Shown here piece by piece: positions 34,947-44,143 of a DNA stretch of 64,000 bases (position 1 is the first letter of the stretch; the number at the start of each line of letters is the position of its first letter). This stretch comes from Streptomyces sp. NRRL F-5630 (GTDB lineage: Bacteria; Actinomycetota; Actinomycetes; Streptomycetales; Streptomycetaceae). The position numbers and the translations under genes are program-made. The notes under the pieces were generated by a model, which was not told the DNA's origin, searched no databases, and worked only from the letters and a program-made list of their open reading frames with translations. Location of the stretch: assembly GCF_000719475.1 (NCBI RefSeq), contig NZ_JOGO01000019.1, positions 61,827 to 125,826 on the forward strand. Direction: 5' to 3'.

Positions 34947-37900
34947 TCAGCCGAGCAGCTCCACCTCCGCCACGCGCGGCGCCGCCGCGTCCGTACCGCC
35001 GGCGTCCGGCACGATCCGGTAGTGCGCGTACGTCCCCGGACGCGCGACCGAGAACACGCGCGTCTGCTGGTCGTACGCGAAGGACTCGCCGACGCGCTTG
35101 TCCAGGTCCCGCCACGAGGTCCCGTCGGCCGAGCCCTGGAGCACCCAGCCGCTCGGCGCCTTGGCCCGGTCCGCCGACGTGAGCGTGTACTGCACCGCCT
35201 TCACGGCCTCGCCGACGGGCAGCTCGTCCCGCGTGAGCGGCCCCTCGGTCGCCGATGTGTTGTCCGTGAGCGGGCCCTGACCGTCGAGGAGCGCGTCGGA
35301 ACGGGGCTTCGCGACCGCGTCGCCCTGCGTGAGCGAGCGCGGCCCCGCGGTCTTCCCGCTGCCCCACGAGGAGGGCTTGGGGCCCATGACGAACTCCAGC
35401 GTGCCGCCCTTCGCCACGGCGTCGCTCGGGAGCGCGGTCGAGTCCCACTTCTTGCCGTTGAGCCGCGCGCTCTGCACGTAGATGTTCTTCGCGCTGTTGC
35501 CGCGCGCGGTGACCGTGAACTTCTTGCCGTTCTCCAGGCGCAACGTCGCCTTCGTGAAGAGCGGGGAGCCGATCGCGTACTCCTGGCCGCCCATCACGAG
35601 CGGGTAGAAGCCGAGCGCGGAGAAGAGGTACCACGCCGACTGCTCGCCGTTGTCCTCGTCACCGTGGTAGCCCTGCCCGATCGAGCTGCCCGAGTAGAGG
35701 CGGGAGAGGACCTCGCGGATCTTCTCCTGCGTCTTCCACGGCTGCCCGGCCGCGTCGTACATGTACGCGGCATGGTGCGCGACCTGGTTGCTGTGCCCGT
35801 ACTGGCCCATGCGGACGTCGCGCGCCTCGGTCATCTCGTGGATGACACCGCCGTACGAGCCCGTGAACTCGGCCGTCGCCGTCTCGGGGGTCGAGAAGTA
35901 CGTGTCGAGCTTCTTCGCGAGCCCGCCACGCCCGCCGTACAGGTTCGCGAGCCCGTGCGCGTCCTGCGGCGCGGTGAACGCGTAGCCCCACCCGTTGGTC
36001 TCCGTGTAGTCGTAGCCCCACACACGCGGGTCGTACTTGTCCGCCGGGAGACGCCAGGACCCGTCCGCCTTGCGGCCCTGGAAGAAGCCGGTGTCCTTGT
36101 CGAACATCTTCACGTAGTCCTGCGCCCGGTTGAGGAAGTACTCGGACTCCTCCTTGTAGCGCTTCTCACCGGTCTTCTTGTACAGCGCCTCGCCCATGCG
36201 GCCGATGCCGTAGTCGTTGACGTAGCCCTCCATCGCCCACGACATGCCCTCGCCCGTGTCGGTCGAGGTGTAGCCGAGGAACGGCGAGGTCTTCATGCCC
36301 TTGCGGCCCACGCCCGAGGACGGCGGCACGACGGTCGCGTTCTTGAGCGCCGCCTCGTACCCCGCCTTCGCGTCGAAGTCCACGCCCTTCGTGTACGCGT
36401 CCGCGAAGGCCACGTCCGAGGACGTCCCCGTCATGAGGTCCGCGTAGCCCGGCGAGGACCAGCGCGAGATCCAGCCGCCGTCCTTGTACTGCTGCACGAA
36501 ACCGTCGACGAGTTCCCCCGCCTTCTTCGGCGTGAGCAGCGAGTAGGCGGGCCAGGTGGTGCGGTACGTGTCCCAGAAGCCGTTGTTGACGTAGACCTTG
36601 CCGTCCACGATCTTGGCCCCGGTGTGCGTCGCCGTGTCCGGCCCTGGCATCTTGGAGAACGGGCTCGCGTACTGGTACGTCGGCTTCTTCCCGCTCCCGG
36701 TGTTCTCGAAGCCGGAGTTGGGATACAGGTAGAGCCGGTACAGGCTGGAGTAGAGCGTCGTGAGCTGGTCCTCGCTCGCGCCCTCGACCGTCACGGTGCG
36801 CATGAGCTTCTCCCACTGCGCCCGCGCGTCCGTGCGCACCGCGGCGTAGCTCTTGCGTGCCGGGATCTCCTGCTCCAGGTTCGCCTTCGCCTGGTCGACG
36901 CCGATGAGCGAGGTCGCCAGGCGCAGCGTCACGGTGCGGTCCCGGCCCGCGTCGAAGCGCAGGTAGCCCTTGACGCCGGAGGAGTCGCCGCCGGTGACCT
37001 TCTTGTCGAAGACTCCGTACACGAAGAGGCGCGTGGCCCCCGTGGAGAGGCCGCTCTTGACGTCCGAGTAGCCCGTGACGGTGCCGTGCTCCTTGTCGAG
37101 CGTGAGCCCGCCCTGCTCCGAGACGTTGTCGAAGATCACCGAGGCGTCGTCGCCGGGGTAGGTGAAGCGGAGCGCCGCCGCGTGGTCGGTCGGGGTGACC
37201 TGCGCGCGCAGGCCGTTCTCGTACGTCACGGCGTACTCGTACGGCTTCGCGGACTCGTTCTCGTGCCGGAAGGGCAGCGCGCGCTCGGTGCGCCCGGTCG
37301 GCGGCGTGCCGGCCGCGAGCGAGGGCATCACCTGGAAGGTCTGCCGGTCGCCCATCCACGGGCTCGGCTCGTGGCTCGCAGCGATCGCCTGCATGGTGGG
37401 CAGGTTGTCGGAGTTGTTGGAGCGCGCGTAGTCGTACAGCCAGCTCGTGGAGCCCGCGTTCGTCACCGGGGTCCAGAAGTTGAAGCCGTGCGGGACGGCG
37501 GTCGCGGGGATGTTGTTCCCGCGCGAGAAGTCACCGCTGGAGTTGGTGCCCCGCGTCGTCGTCGCGTAGTCGGAGAGGTAGGGCTTCGGCCGCGGCGCGG
37601 CCTCTTCCTTGACGCTGATGTCGTCGACCCAGCCCCGGAAGGCGTGCGGGCCCTTGTCCGCGTCGTAGCCGAGGAGCACGCGGTCGATCGTCTTGCCCGC
37701 CGCGACGCTCCCGATCCGCGCGCTGCGGTCGTTCCACTGGTTGACGTAGAGCGCCTTCGACGCGCCCTGTCCCCGCGGGCTGAGCCGGAAGCCGAGCTGG
37801 TCGACGGCGTTCAGGTCGCTCAGGTACGTCCCGTCCGTGAAGGCCAGGTCGACCGCGACGTACGTCGCCGGGTAGTCGAGGTCCGTCGCGGGCAGCGAGG

Positions 37901-38819
37901 GGAAGATCTTGTACGAGAGCGTGGTGTCCTTGCGGACCTTCACGTTCACGTCGAAGACCTTGTTGTACGCGTAGCCGCGCCCCTTCGCCTGGTGCGTGCC
38001 CGAGTAGCGCAGCGCGTGCGTCCCCGTGAAGCCCGCGCCCGCCTTGGCGGTCGGCGAGCCGCTCGGGCCGTGGTCGACGAGCGTGCTCATGTCCTTCGGC
38101 GGCGCGGGATCGCTCCCGCCCGTGGAGAGCTGCACCTCGGCGAGCTGGGTCGCGTCCGGGCCGCCGTTGTTCGCGGTGACGTCCAGGCGGTAGTGCGCGT
38201 ACGCGGCGGGCGTGCCGCCGATCTCGTACGTCTTCGACTGCGCCCGCTCGGTGAACCTCTCACCCGCGCGCGTGTCGAGCGTCTTCCACTCCTTGCCGTC
38301 CGCGGAGCCCTGGAGGGTCCAGTCGCGCGGGTCGCGCTCGTCGTGGTCGTTGGCCGAGACGAGCGCGTACCGCGTGATGGACTGCGGGGCGTCGAGGTCG
38401 AACTCCACCCAGCCCTTGTTCTCGAAGGTCAGCCACTTCGTGCCCGGCAGGCCGTCCGCGAGGTTGGCCGCGACCTCTCCGCCCGCCGTGTTCTCCGCGC
38501 TCGCCCGCACGGCCGTCACGTGGTCCGTGACGTTGCCGGGGATGCCGGAGCTGTAGGCGCCGTCGACGCCCGAGCGGCGCGGCTTGCCCGAGGCGTCGGT
38601 ATCGGCGGTGTTGAGCCAGTCGGGCGCGCTCTGGCCGTCCTCGAAGGAGGAGGCGAAAGCGGTCTGCGGACGGTGCGCGGCCTCGCGCGGCGCGGCGACG
38701 GCGCCCTGCGCCGTCCCCACCAGCAGCAGAGCGGCCGCCCCGAGGACGACCCCTCCCGATCTGCGGCGTGACGGCGGTCTGCCCCCTCGGGACGTCCTGG
38801 ACAAGGGCCCGTGCGGCAT
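34947..38819 (-). CDS. Secreted GH92 alpha-1,2-mannosidase with two discoidin-like domains
   Basis: 1290 residues from the ATG at 38819 (GGGGAGGA 8 bases upstream). Signal peptide SGGVVLGAAALLLVGTAQGA. Then an F5/8-type C (discoidin) domain (about 80-220, TKWLTFENKGWVEFDLDAPQ), a beta-rich region, the GH92 N-terminal domain (RGTNSSGDFSRGNNIPATAV, HGFNFWTPVTNAGS) and the (alpha/alpha)6 catalytic domain (FWDTYRTTWPAYSLLTPKKA, GYADLMTGTSSDVAFADAYT, GYHGDEDNGEQSAWYLFSAL). A second discoidin-like domain closes the chain (GWVLQGSADGTSWRDLDKRV). GH92 enzymes are calcium-dependent exo-mannosidases; this one probably trims fungal or yeast mannan outside the cell. It stands alone with its own terminator and palindromic operator. 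Confidence 0.93.
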   Translation of the reverse strand: MPHGPLSRTSRGGRPPSRRRSGGVVLGAAALLLVGTAQGAVAAPREAAHRPQTAFASSFEDGQSAPDWLNTADTDASGKPRRSGVDGAYSSGIPGNVTDHVTAVRASAENTAGGEVAANLADGLPGTKWLTFENKGWVEFDLDAPQSITRYALVSANDHDERDPRDWTLQGSADGKEWKTLDTRAGERFTERAQSKTYEIGGTPAAYAHYRLDVTANNGGPDATQLAEVQLSTGGSDPAPPKDMSTLVDHGPSGSPTAKAGAGFTGTHALRYSGTHQAKGRGYAYNKVFDVNVKVRKDTTLSYKIFPSLPATDLDYPATYVAVDLAFTDGTYLSDLNAVDQLGFRLSPRGQGASKALYVNQWNDRSARIGSVAAGKTIDRVLLGYDADKGPHAFRGWVDDISVKEEAAPRPKPYLSDYATTTRGTNSSGDFSRGNNIPATAVPHGFNFWTPVTNAGSTSWLYDYARSNNSDNLPTMQAIAASHEPSPWMGDRQTFQVMPSLAAGTPPTGRTERALPFRHENESAKPYEYAVTYENGLRAQVTPTDHAAALRFTYPGDDASVIFDNVSEQGGLTLDKEHGTVTGYSDVKSGLSTGATRLFVYGVFDKKVTGGDSSGVKGYLRFDAGRDRTVTLRLATSLIGVDQAKANLEQEIPARKSYAAVRTDARAQWEKLMRTVTVEGASEDQLTTLYSSLYRLYLYPNSGFENTGSGKKPTYQYASPFSKMPGPDTATHTGAKIVDGKVYVNNGFWDTYRTTWPAYSLLTPKKAGELVDGFVQQYKDGGWISRWSSPGYADLMTGTSSDVAFADAYTKGVDFDAKAGYEAALKNATVVPPSSGVGRKGMKTSPFLGYTSTDTGEGMSWAMEGYVNDYGIGRMGEALYKKTGEKRYKEESEYFLNRAQDYVKMFDKDTGFFQGRKADGSWRLPADKYDPRVWGYDYTETNGWGYAFTAPQDAHGLANLYGGRGGLAKKLDTYFSTPETATAEFTGSYGGVIHEMTEARDVRMGQYGHSNQVAHHAAYMYDAAGQPWKTQEKIREVLSRLYSGSSIGQGYHGDEDNGEQSAWYLFSALGFYPLVMGGQEYAIGSPLFTKATLRLENGKKFTVTARGNSAKNIYVQSARLNGKKWDSTALPSDAVAKGGTLEFVMGPKPSSWGSGKTAGPRSLTQGDAVAKPRSDALLDGQGPLTDNTSATEGPLTRDELPVGEAVKAVQYTLTSADRAKAPSGWVLQGSADGTSWRDLDKRVGESFAYDQQTRVFSVARPGTYAHYRIVPDAGGTDAAAPRVAEVELLG

Positions 38820-38864
38820 CGGATCGTCCTCCCCGGCTCCGGGACACGACCCGGAACCCACCTG

Positions 38865-38878
38865 TGACAACGTTGTCA
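38865..38878. promoter_or_regulatory. Perfect 14-bp palindrome upstream of the GH92 gene
   Basis: TGACAACGTTGTCA, with a central CG pair as in LacI-family operators, 46 bases before the GH92 start. Likely the binding site of a sugar-responsive LacI-type repressor encoded elsewhere. The rest of the gap to the next gene (38879-39234) shows no gene or other site. Confidence 0.7.
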
Positions 38879-39234
38879 GGACCCTGTGCGGGGTCCGGCC
38901 CCCCAGTAGGTCCCGGAGGCGGGTGAGGAATCAAGAGGCAGGACGGGCGGACGTAAAGCTTGGCCTGAAACCGACGGTGGGGGGAGCCGTGCGAGGGGCC
39001 CGGCGCCTGGTGGCGGATGCGGGTGCGGGCTTCGGGGCGCACGCTGGGGAGAGGTGCCGCGAGGACGACCGCGCCTGGCTGCGCGGGCCCCGAGCGGGCA
39101 CCGGACCGTACGACAACCGCACGCGAGCGGCCCCGGAGGCGGACCAACGGAGCGGAGGGACTCTCGCGGGGTGACACCCCGCACGCCCGTCGTCCCCCCG
39201 CTGTCGCGACCGGCCGGAATCAGGTGATCACGCG

Positions 39235-39659
39235 ATGAAGGCACTCGTCTACGAAGGCCCCCAGCCGGTGGCGGTCGAAGACGTACCCGACGCCCGGATC
39301 GAACGCCCCACCGACGTGCTGGTCCGCGTCACGTCCACCCATATCTGCGGCTCCGATCTCCCCATGTACGAGGGCCGCACGACGAGGGAGCAGGGCCGCG
39401 TCCTGGGTCACGAGACCCTCGGCGTCGTCGTGGAGACCGGCGAAGGGGTCTACGGCGTCCACGTCGGCGACCGCATCAGCCTGCGCTTCAACATCGGCTG
39501 CGGCTTCTGCGAGAACGGCGAGCGCGGCTCATCCACCACGACCGCGCCCCTCCTTCCTTCCTCGTCTCGCACGAACTCCCCCTCGCCGACGCCCCGGACG
39601 CGTACCGCGACTTCGACGGCCACGAACCGGGCTGGACGAAGGTGATCCTGAAGCCCTGA
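39235..39659 (+). pseudogene. Zinc-dependent alcohol/formaldehyde dehydrogenase, internally deleted
   Basis: The first 97 codons match the glutathione-independent formaldehyde dehydrogenase type (MKALVYEGPQPVAVEDVPDA, ICGSDLPMYEGRTT, GHETLGVVVETG, FNIGCGFCENGERG). From 39528, in another frame, the sequence reads LIHHDRAPPSFLVSHELPLA and ends GHEPGWTKVILKP, the family's C-terminus. About 240-250 residues, including the NAD-binding Rossmann domain, are missing between the two. The visible frame instead runs into Ser/Thr-rich nonsense to 39645. A non-functional remnant made by one deletion. Confidence 0.88.
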
Positions 39660-39690
39660 ACGGGGTACCGGAGGGACAGAAAGGAAAGAG

Positions 39691-40026
39691 GTGAGCATCG
39701 TGCCGGCAGGTTCCAACCGCAAGCGCGAGCGTCAGTACGAGCACATCAAGGACAGCGAGGAGCAGCGGGGCACGTCCGAGGGGCGGGCCGAGGAGATCGC
39801 GGCCCGGACCGTGAACAAGGAGCGGGCGCGCTCCGGCGAGTCCCGTACCGCGAGCAAGGTCTCCACGCGTGACCCGAAGTCGAGCTACGAGCGGGGTGGA
39901 CAGCGCTCGCACAGCGGCGCCGAGGGGCCCACGCGCGACCAGCTCTACGAAGAGGCGAAGAAGAAGAACGTCCGGGGCCGTTCCTCGATGAACAAGCAGG
40001 AACTGCGCAAGGCCGTCGGCCGCTGA
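39691..40026 (+). CDS. Small charged protein with Rho_N-like C-terminus
   Basis: 111 residues from a GTG with AAGGAAAG 4 bases upstream. Extremely hydrophilic: N-terminal RKRERQYEHIKDSEEQRGTS, middle TVNKERARSGES, and a C-terminal TRDQLYEEAKKKNVRGRSSM followed by NKQELRKAVGR, which resembles the Rho N-terminal/SAP-like helical motif that binds nucleic acid. Streptomycete homologues are often labelled plasmid stabilisation proteins, without proof. No cysteine, no membrane segment. Directly upstream of the DJ-1-like gene (23 bases), so likely co-expressed; a stress-related DNA or RNA binder is plausible. Confidence 0.8.
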   Translation: MSIVPAGSNRKRERQYEHIKDSEEQRGTSEGRAEEIAARTVNKERARSGESRTASKVSTRDPKSSYERGGQRSHSGAEGPTRDQLYEEAKKKNVRGRSSMNKQELRKAVGR

Positions 40027-40049
40027 AGCGGCCCGAGGAAAGGAGCATC

Positions 40050-40622
40050 ATGGCGGAGAACACCCCCGACCTCAGCGGGCACAAGGTGCTCGCCATCGTC
40101 ACGAACTACGGCGTCGAGCAGGACGAGCTGGTCGTCCCCGTCGAGCACCTGCGGAAGGCGGGAGCCGAGGTGACCGTCGCGGCGGTGAAGGAGGACCCCG
40201 TCCAGACCCTTGTCGGGGACAAGGACCCCGGCAGGACCGTGACCCCCGAGGCGAAACTCGCCGACGTCGACCCGGGGCAGTACGCACTGCTCCTCGTCCC
40301 CGGCGGCACGCTCAACGCGGACACCCTGCGCCTGGACGAGAACGCGCAGCGCATCGCCCGTGACTTCACCTCCGGTGGCCGTCCCGTCGCCGCGATCTGC
40401 CACGGACCGTGGCTCCTCGTCGAGACCGGCGCGGTCCGGGGCAAGTCCCTGACCTCGTACCCGTCGCTGAGGACCGACATCACGAACGCGGGCGCGGCCC
40501 AGTGGGCCGACAAGGAGGTCGTCCGCTGCGACGCGGAGGGATTCACGCTGATCACCTCCCGCAACCCGGGCGACCTCGATGCCTTCCTCGGCGAGATCGA
40601 CGCGGTGCTGGCTGCGGCCTGA
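40050..40622 (+). CDS. DJ-1/PfpI-family protein (class I glutamine amidotransferase-like)
   Basis: 190 residues, ATG preceded by GAAAGGAG. The nucleophile elbow AAICHGPWLLVETGAVRGK holds C117 followed by His, the PfpI/YhbO arrangement. Other family segments are GHKVLAIVTNYGVEQDELVV, YALLLVPGGTLNADTLR and the terminal LITSRNPGDLDAFLGEID. Members act as glyoxalase III-like or protein/DNA deglycases, or as stress chaperones. Pairing with the Rho_N-like gene upstream is seen in stress-induced operons. The exact activity cannot be decided. Confidence 0.92.
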   Translation: MAENTPDLSGHKVLAIVTNYGVEQDELVVPVEHLRKAGAEVTVAAVKEDPVQTLVGDKDPGRTVTPEAKLADVDPGQYALLLVPGGTLNADTLRLDENAQRIARDFTSGGRPVAAICHGPWLLVETGAVRGKSLTSYPSLRTDITNAGAAQWADKEVVRCDAEGFTLITSRNPGDLDAFLGEIDAVLAAA

Positions 40623-40665
40623 CACCGCGGGCGTGTCCCGCCACGACCGGCGGGACGCGGCACGC

Positions 40666-40726
40666 ACGGCCGGGAGCACGGCTCCCGCGGGCAGCGCGCC
40701 CGTGGGACCCCGCTGCTCCCGGCCGT
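40666..40726 (+). terminator. Compound hairpin terminator after the DJ-1 gene
   Basis: Outer perfect 13-bp arms (40666-40678, ACGGCCGGGAGCA; 40714-40726) enclose an inner TCCCGCGGGC/GCCCGTGGGA hairpin. A smaller GTCCCGCC/GGCGGGAC hairpin lies just before (40635-40656). Confidence 0.7.
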
Positions 40727-40886
40727 TCGTCATGAGGGGGTACGTCCCCGCGCTCTGCCGCTACCGCCCCCGGCGCGGGGAGCACGTCCGCGAGGGCGGT
40801 ACCGACGGCGCGGGGCGGGGTCGGCCGGGAAGCCGGTGAGCTGGGCGGACATGTCACGCAAGGGAGGACGGAAAGCGGCCGGAGTA

Positions 40887-40921
40887 TTGACATCCATTCA
40901 ACAAGTTCTAGCCTGAATGGA
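40887..40921 (+). promoter_or_regulatory. Promoter with overlapping inverted repeat upstream of the NCS1 permease
   Basis: TTGACA (40887-40892) and TAGCCT (40909-40914) are spaced by 16 bases, a sigma-70/HrdB-like promoter. The arms TCCATTCA (40893-40900) and TGAATGGA (40914-40921) form a perfect 8-bp inverted repeat around 13 bases. The repeat fills the spacer and -10, so it looks like a repressor operator. About 80 bases precede the ATG. The rest of the 40623-41002 gap shows only the terminators. Confidence 0.6.
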
Positions 40922-41002
40922 AATATTTACTCAGTGCGGGGGCTCTTCGCGGGCTCCCTTCCGCCGTACGTCCCCTCGCCGACCGTCACCAGGAGCCCGT
41001 CC

Positions 41003-42508
41003 ATGTCAGCTCCCCGCTCCACCGGCACCACGCCGTCCCCCGCCGGGACGCCCGCCCCCGGCGGTCTCGTCGAGCGCCGCTCCATCGAGGCCGTCCCCGA
41101 CGCCGAGCGGCACGGCCGCCCCTTCAGCCAGTTCACGCTGTGGTGCGGCGCCAACCTCCAGATCACCGCCGTCGTGACGGGGGCGCTCGCCGTCGTCCTC
41201 GGCGCCGACGCCTTCTGGTCGCTCATCGGCCTGCTGCTCGGCAACCTCCTCGGCGGCGCCGTCATGGCCCTGCACTCCGCCCAGGGCCCCCGCCTCGGGC
41301 TGCCGCAGATGATCTCCAGCCGCGCGCAGTTCGGCGTCCACGGGGCGATCGTCCCGCTCGTGTGCGTCGTCGTGATGTACGTCGGCTTCTTCGCCAGCGG
41401 TACCGTCCTCGCCGGGCAGGCCGTGGGCCACCTCACCCACCTCGGCGACGTCACCGGCATCGTCGTCTTCGCGCTCACCGCGGTCGTCGGCTACCGCGTC
41501 ATCCACCGCCTCGGCCGCGTGGCGAGCGTCGTCGGCGCCCTCGCCTTCCTCTACCTCGGCGTCCGCCTCCTCCAGCGCGTCCCCCTCGGCGACCTCCTCG
41601 CCGACCACTCCTTCCACCTCCCCGCCTTCCTCCTCGCCATCTCGCTCTCCGCCTCCTGGCAACTCGCCTTCGGCCCCTACGTCGCCGACTACTCCCGCTA
41701 CCTGCCGCGCGACACCTCCGCGGGCGCCACCTTCTGGTGCACGCTCGGCGGCACGGTGCTCGGCTCGCAGTGGTCGATGGCCTTCGGAGCGCTCGCCGCC
41801 GCGGCCTCGGCGGGCGCCATCGCGGGCGACGAGGTCGGCTACGTCGTCGGGCTCGGCGGGACGGGGATCATCGCCTCCGTCCTCTACTTCGTGATCGCGC
41901 TCGGCAAGCTCACCATCAACGTGCTCAACACGTACGGCGGCTTCATGTCCGTGCTCACCGGCGTGACCGGCTTCCGCGGCCAGCGCACTCTGAGCCGACG
42001 GGGGCGCGCCGGGTACGTCCTCGCGATCATGCTCGCCGGGACGATCGTCGCGCTGCTCGGGCGCGGCGACTTCCTGGACTCGTTCTCGACGTTCCTGCTC
42101 TTTCTCCTGATCTTCTTCACCCCGTGGAGCGCGATCAACCTGGTCGACTACTACGTCATCGCCAAGGAGCGGTACGACCTCCCGGCGCTCTCCGACCCGA
42201 ATGGCCGCTACGGCGGCTGGCGCTGGCGCGCGATCACCACGTACGTCCTCGGCATCCTCGTCCAGCTCCCCTTCATCTCGACCGAGTTCTACACGGGCCC
42301 CCTTGTTGACCCCCTCGGTGGCGCCGACATCTCCTGGATCATCGGCCTCGTCGTCCCGGCCGCCCTCTACGCGCTCCTGGCCCGCGGCGACCGCGCGGCC
42401 CGCGTCCCCGAGGAGATGATCTGGGGCGCGGTGGACAACCCGGACGACACCCTCCCGCCCGCGGCGGCGGGGTACAAGGCGGCGCTCGTGGGGGAGGCCA
42501 CGGGCTGA
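41003..42508 (+). CDS. NCS1-family permease (cytosine/purine/allantoin type)
   Basis: 501 residues from the ATG at 41003 with CAGGAGC upstream. About twelve hydrophobic helices. Family motifs include FSQFTLWCGANLQITAVVTG in helix 1, SRAQFGVHGAIVP, FGPYVADYSRYLPRDTSA, TINVLNTYGGFMSVLTGVTG and TPWSAINLVDYYVI. NCS1 proteins carry nucleobases, hydantoins or vitamins into the cell with Na+ or H+. No linked catabolic enzyme gives the substrate. The first 30 residues are Pro/Gly-rich and cytoplasmic. Expression is probably controlled by the promoter/operator at 40887-40921. Confidence 0.92.
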   Translation: MSAPRSTGTTPSPAGTPAPGGLVERRSIEAVPDAERHGRPFSQFTLWCGANLQITAVVTGALAVVLGADAFWSLIGLLLGNLLGGAVMALHSAQGPRLGLPQMISSRAQFGVHGAIVPLVCVVVMYVGFFASGTVLAGQAVGHLTHLGDVTGIVVFALTAVVGYRVIHRLGRVASVVGALAFLYLGVRLLQRVPLGDLLADHSFHLPAFLLAISLSASWQLAFGPYVADYSRYLPRDTSAGATFWCTLGGTVLGSQWSMAFGALAAAASAGAIAGDEVGYVVGLGGTGIIASVLYFVIALGKLTINVLNTYGGFMSVLTGVTGFRGQRTLSRRGRAGYVLAIMLAGTIVALLGRGDFLDSFSTFLLFLLIFFTPWSAINLVDYYVIAKERYDLPALSDPNGRYGGWRWRAITTYVLGILVQLPFISTEFYTGPLVDPLGGADISWIIGLVVPAALYALLARGDRAARVPEEMIWGAVDNPDDTLPPAAAGYKAALVGEATG

Positions 42509-42559
42509 CACCTGGCACCGCCGGACGGGCGCGGGTCTGTTTCACGGGGCGAGCCATAC

Positions 42560-43738
42560 CTACCGCGTCGGCGCCCCCTCCGGCGCGGTGTCGCCGCCCG
42601 TCGGCAGTGGCCGTGAGCGGTGGGCCACGAGCAGGGCGAGCGCGATCAGGAACGTGCTCGTCCACAGGGGACCGCGCGGGCCGGCGGGTGTCGTGAGCGA
42701 CGGGGCGGCGAGGAGGGGGCCCGCCGCCGCGCCGACGTTGAGCGCCGTCGTCGCGCAGGCGCCCGCCAGCGTCGGCGCCCCGCCCGCCTCGTACAGGACC
42801 CGCGTGATGAGGGTGCTGCCGAGAGCGAAGGACAACGCGCCCTGGACGCAGACGAGTGGCAGCAGGACGGCCGGCACGCCCGCCGCGAGGGCGAGCGCGG
42901 GCCAGCCGAAGAGCAGCGCCGGGCCCGTGATCGCGAGCAGGAGACCCGGACGGCGGTCCGAGAAGCGGCCCGCGAGCGTGACCCCCGCGAAGGAGCCCGC
43001 GCCGAAGAGCATCAAGGCCACGGCGACCCAGCGCTCCCCGAGACCGGCGGGGCCCGTCACGACCGGGGCGAGGTAGGTGAAGCTCGCGAAGGTCGCCGCG
43101 TTGACGAGCGCGCCGAGCAGCATCGCGAGAAGCAGCGGCGGCCTGCGCAGCACCGCCGCCTCCACCCGCAGTGCGGAGCCGCCCACCGCGCCACGCCCGG
43201 CGGGCACCCCCGTGAGCACGCCGAGCGCCACCGGCACACACAGCGCCGCGAGCCCCCAGAACACCGTCCGCCAGCCGTACAGGGCGCCGAGCGCCGCCCC
43301 ACCGGGGACCCCGGCGACCGTCGCCACCGTCGTGCCCGCGAGCAGCACGGCGAGCGCGCGCCCGGTGCGGTCCGGCGGTACGAGCGCCGCCGCGGCGGGC
43401 AGCGCGAGCGCGAGGAACCCCGCGTGCGCGAGCGCGGCGACGACCCGGGTGGCGCACAGCACGGCGAAGCTCGCCGTGAGAGCCCCCACCGCGTGGGCGG
43501 CGCCGAAGACGAGGACGGAGGCGAGGAGACAGGCGCGCCGCGGCAACGCGCGGGCGAGTACGGCGACGAGCGGCGCTCCGACGATCATGCCGACGGCGAA
43601 GGCGGGCGTGAGCAGGCCGGCCGTGGCGACCGTGACACCGAGATCCGGCGCGAGTCCGGGCAGCAGGCCGGCGAGCATGAACTCCGATGTCCCCATGGCG
43701 AACACGGCCAGGGCGAGCGGGTACAGGGCGAAAGGCAT
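42560..43738 (-). CDS. MFS efflux transporter, Cml/Cmx-like
   Basis: 392 residues with twelve predicted helices. The N-terminus MPFALYPLALAVFAMGTSEF and MLAGLLPGLAPDLGVTVATA closely follow the streptomycete chloramphenicol exporter group (DHA1 family). Motif A is present in degenerate form (VAVLARALPRRACLL) and a motif C-like Gly/Pro segment as LAGTTVATVAGVPGGAALGA. It probably exports a small toxic compound; resistance to chloramphenicol is possible but not shown by sequence alone. Convergent with the NCS1 gene, 51 bases apart. Confidence 0.9.
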   Translation of the reverse strand: MPFALYPLALAVFAMGTSEFMLAGLLPGLAPDLGVTVATAGLLTPAFAVGMIVGAPLVAVLARALPRRACLLASVLVFGAAHAVGALTASFAVLCATRVVAALAHAGFLALALPAAAALVPPDRTGRALAVLLAGTTVATVAGVPGGAALGALYGWRTVFWGLAALCVPVALGVLTGVPAGRGAVGGSALRVEAAVLRRPPLLLAMLLGALVNAATFASFTYLAPVVTGPAGLGERWVAVALMLFGAGSFAGVTLAGRFSDRRPGLLLAITGPALLFGWPALALAAGVPAVLLPLVCVQGALSFALGSTLITRVLYEAGGAPTLAGACATTALNVGAAAGPLLAAPSLTTPAGPRGPLWTSTFLIALALLVAHRSRPLPTGGDTAPEGAPTR

Positions 43739-44143
43739 CGAACGGCTCCGGGGAGGGGCGAGGTACGAGAGGTCGTCTCGTCATCGCCGTCGGTCCCCGG
43801 AGCGCGCCCGCCCGCCCGTACGGCGACAGCGGTGCGCGGAGCGCGGTGGCTCAGCGGCTCACCGGCGCGGTGGTGCGCAAGCTCAGTGGTTCAGGGGGCT
43901 GACGGCGTGACCGAAAGCCCCCGACCTGTCCGACTCGGGACTCGACATGCCGCGCACGATACCCCGGAGACCGAGGAGGGGCCACGGCATTTCCGCTCCC
44001 TCGACGCCTGGCAAGACGAGGCGACCGACCAGGTCACCCATGACCACCAGCACTGCCAGGTCCGTGCACGCGGTCGCCGGTGAGAGCGCCCTCCCTGTCC
44101 CACCGGTGCGAAGAACGGCCGGTGAAACGCAGTGTTCCCGCGA
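43739..44143. other. Intergenic region between the MFS gene and araD
   Basis: About 405 bases holding the MFS promoter and the 3' flank of the arabinose operon. A plus-strand frame from 43906 to about 44083 has no ribosome-binding site and no similarity I recognise. No hairpin or repeat stands out. Confidence 0.4.

Noticed and set aside
34740..38771. 1343-codon plus-strand open frame opposite the GH92 gene
   Set aside because: It is the antisense shadow of a clear, motif-rich minus-strand gene; its composition is Arg/Val/Gly-rich with no domain, as happens in G/C-rich DNA.
42560..43738. Firm call of a chloramphenicol-resistance gene
   Set aside because: Similarity to the Cml/Cmx group is clear at the N-terminus, but MFS substrates cannot be set by sequence reading alone.
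42620..44083. 487-codon plus-strand open frame opposite the MFS gene
   Set aside because: Arg/Gly/Glu-rich shadow; the minus-strand frame encodes a proper twelve-helix transporter.
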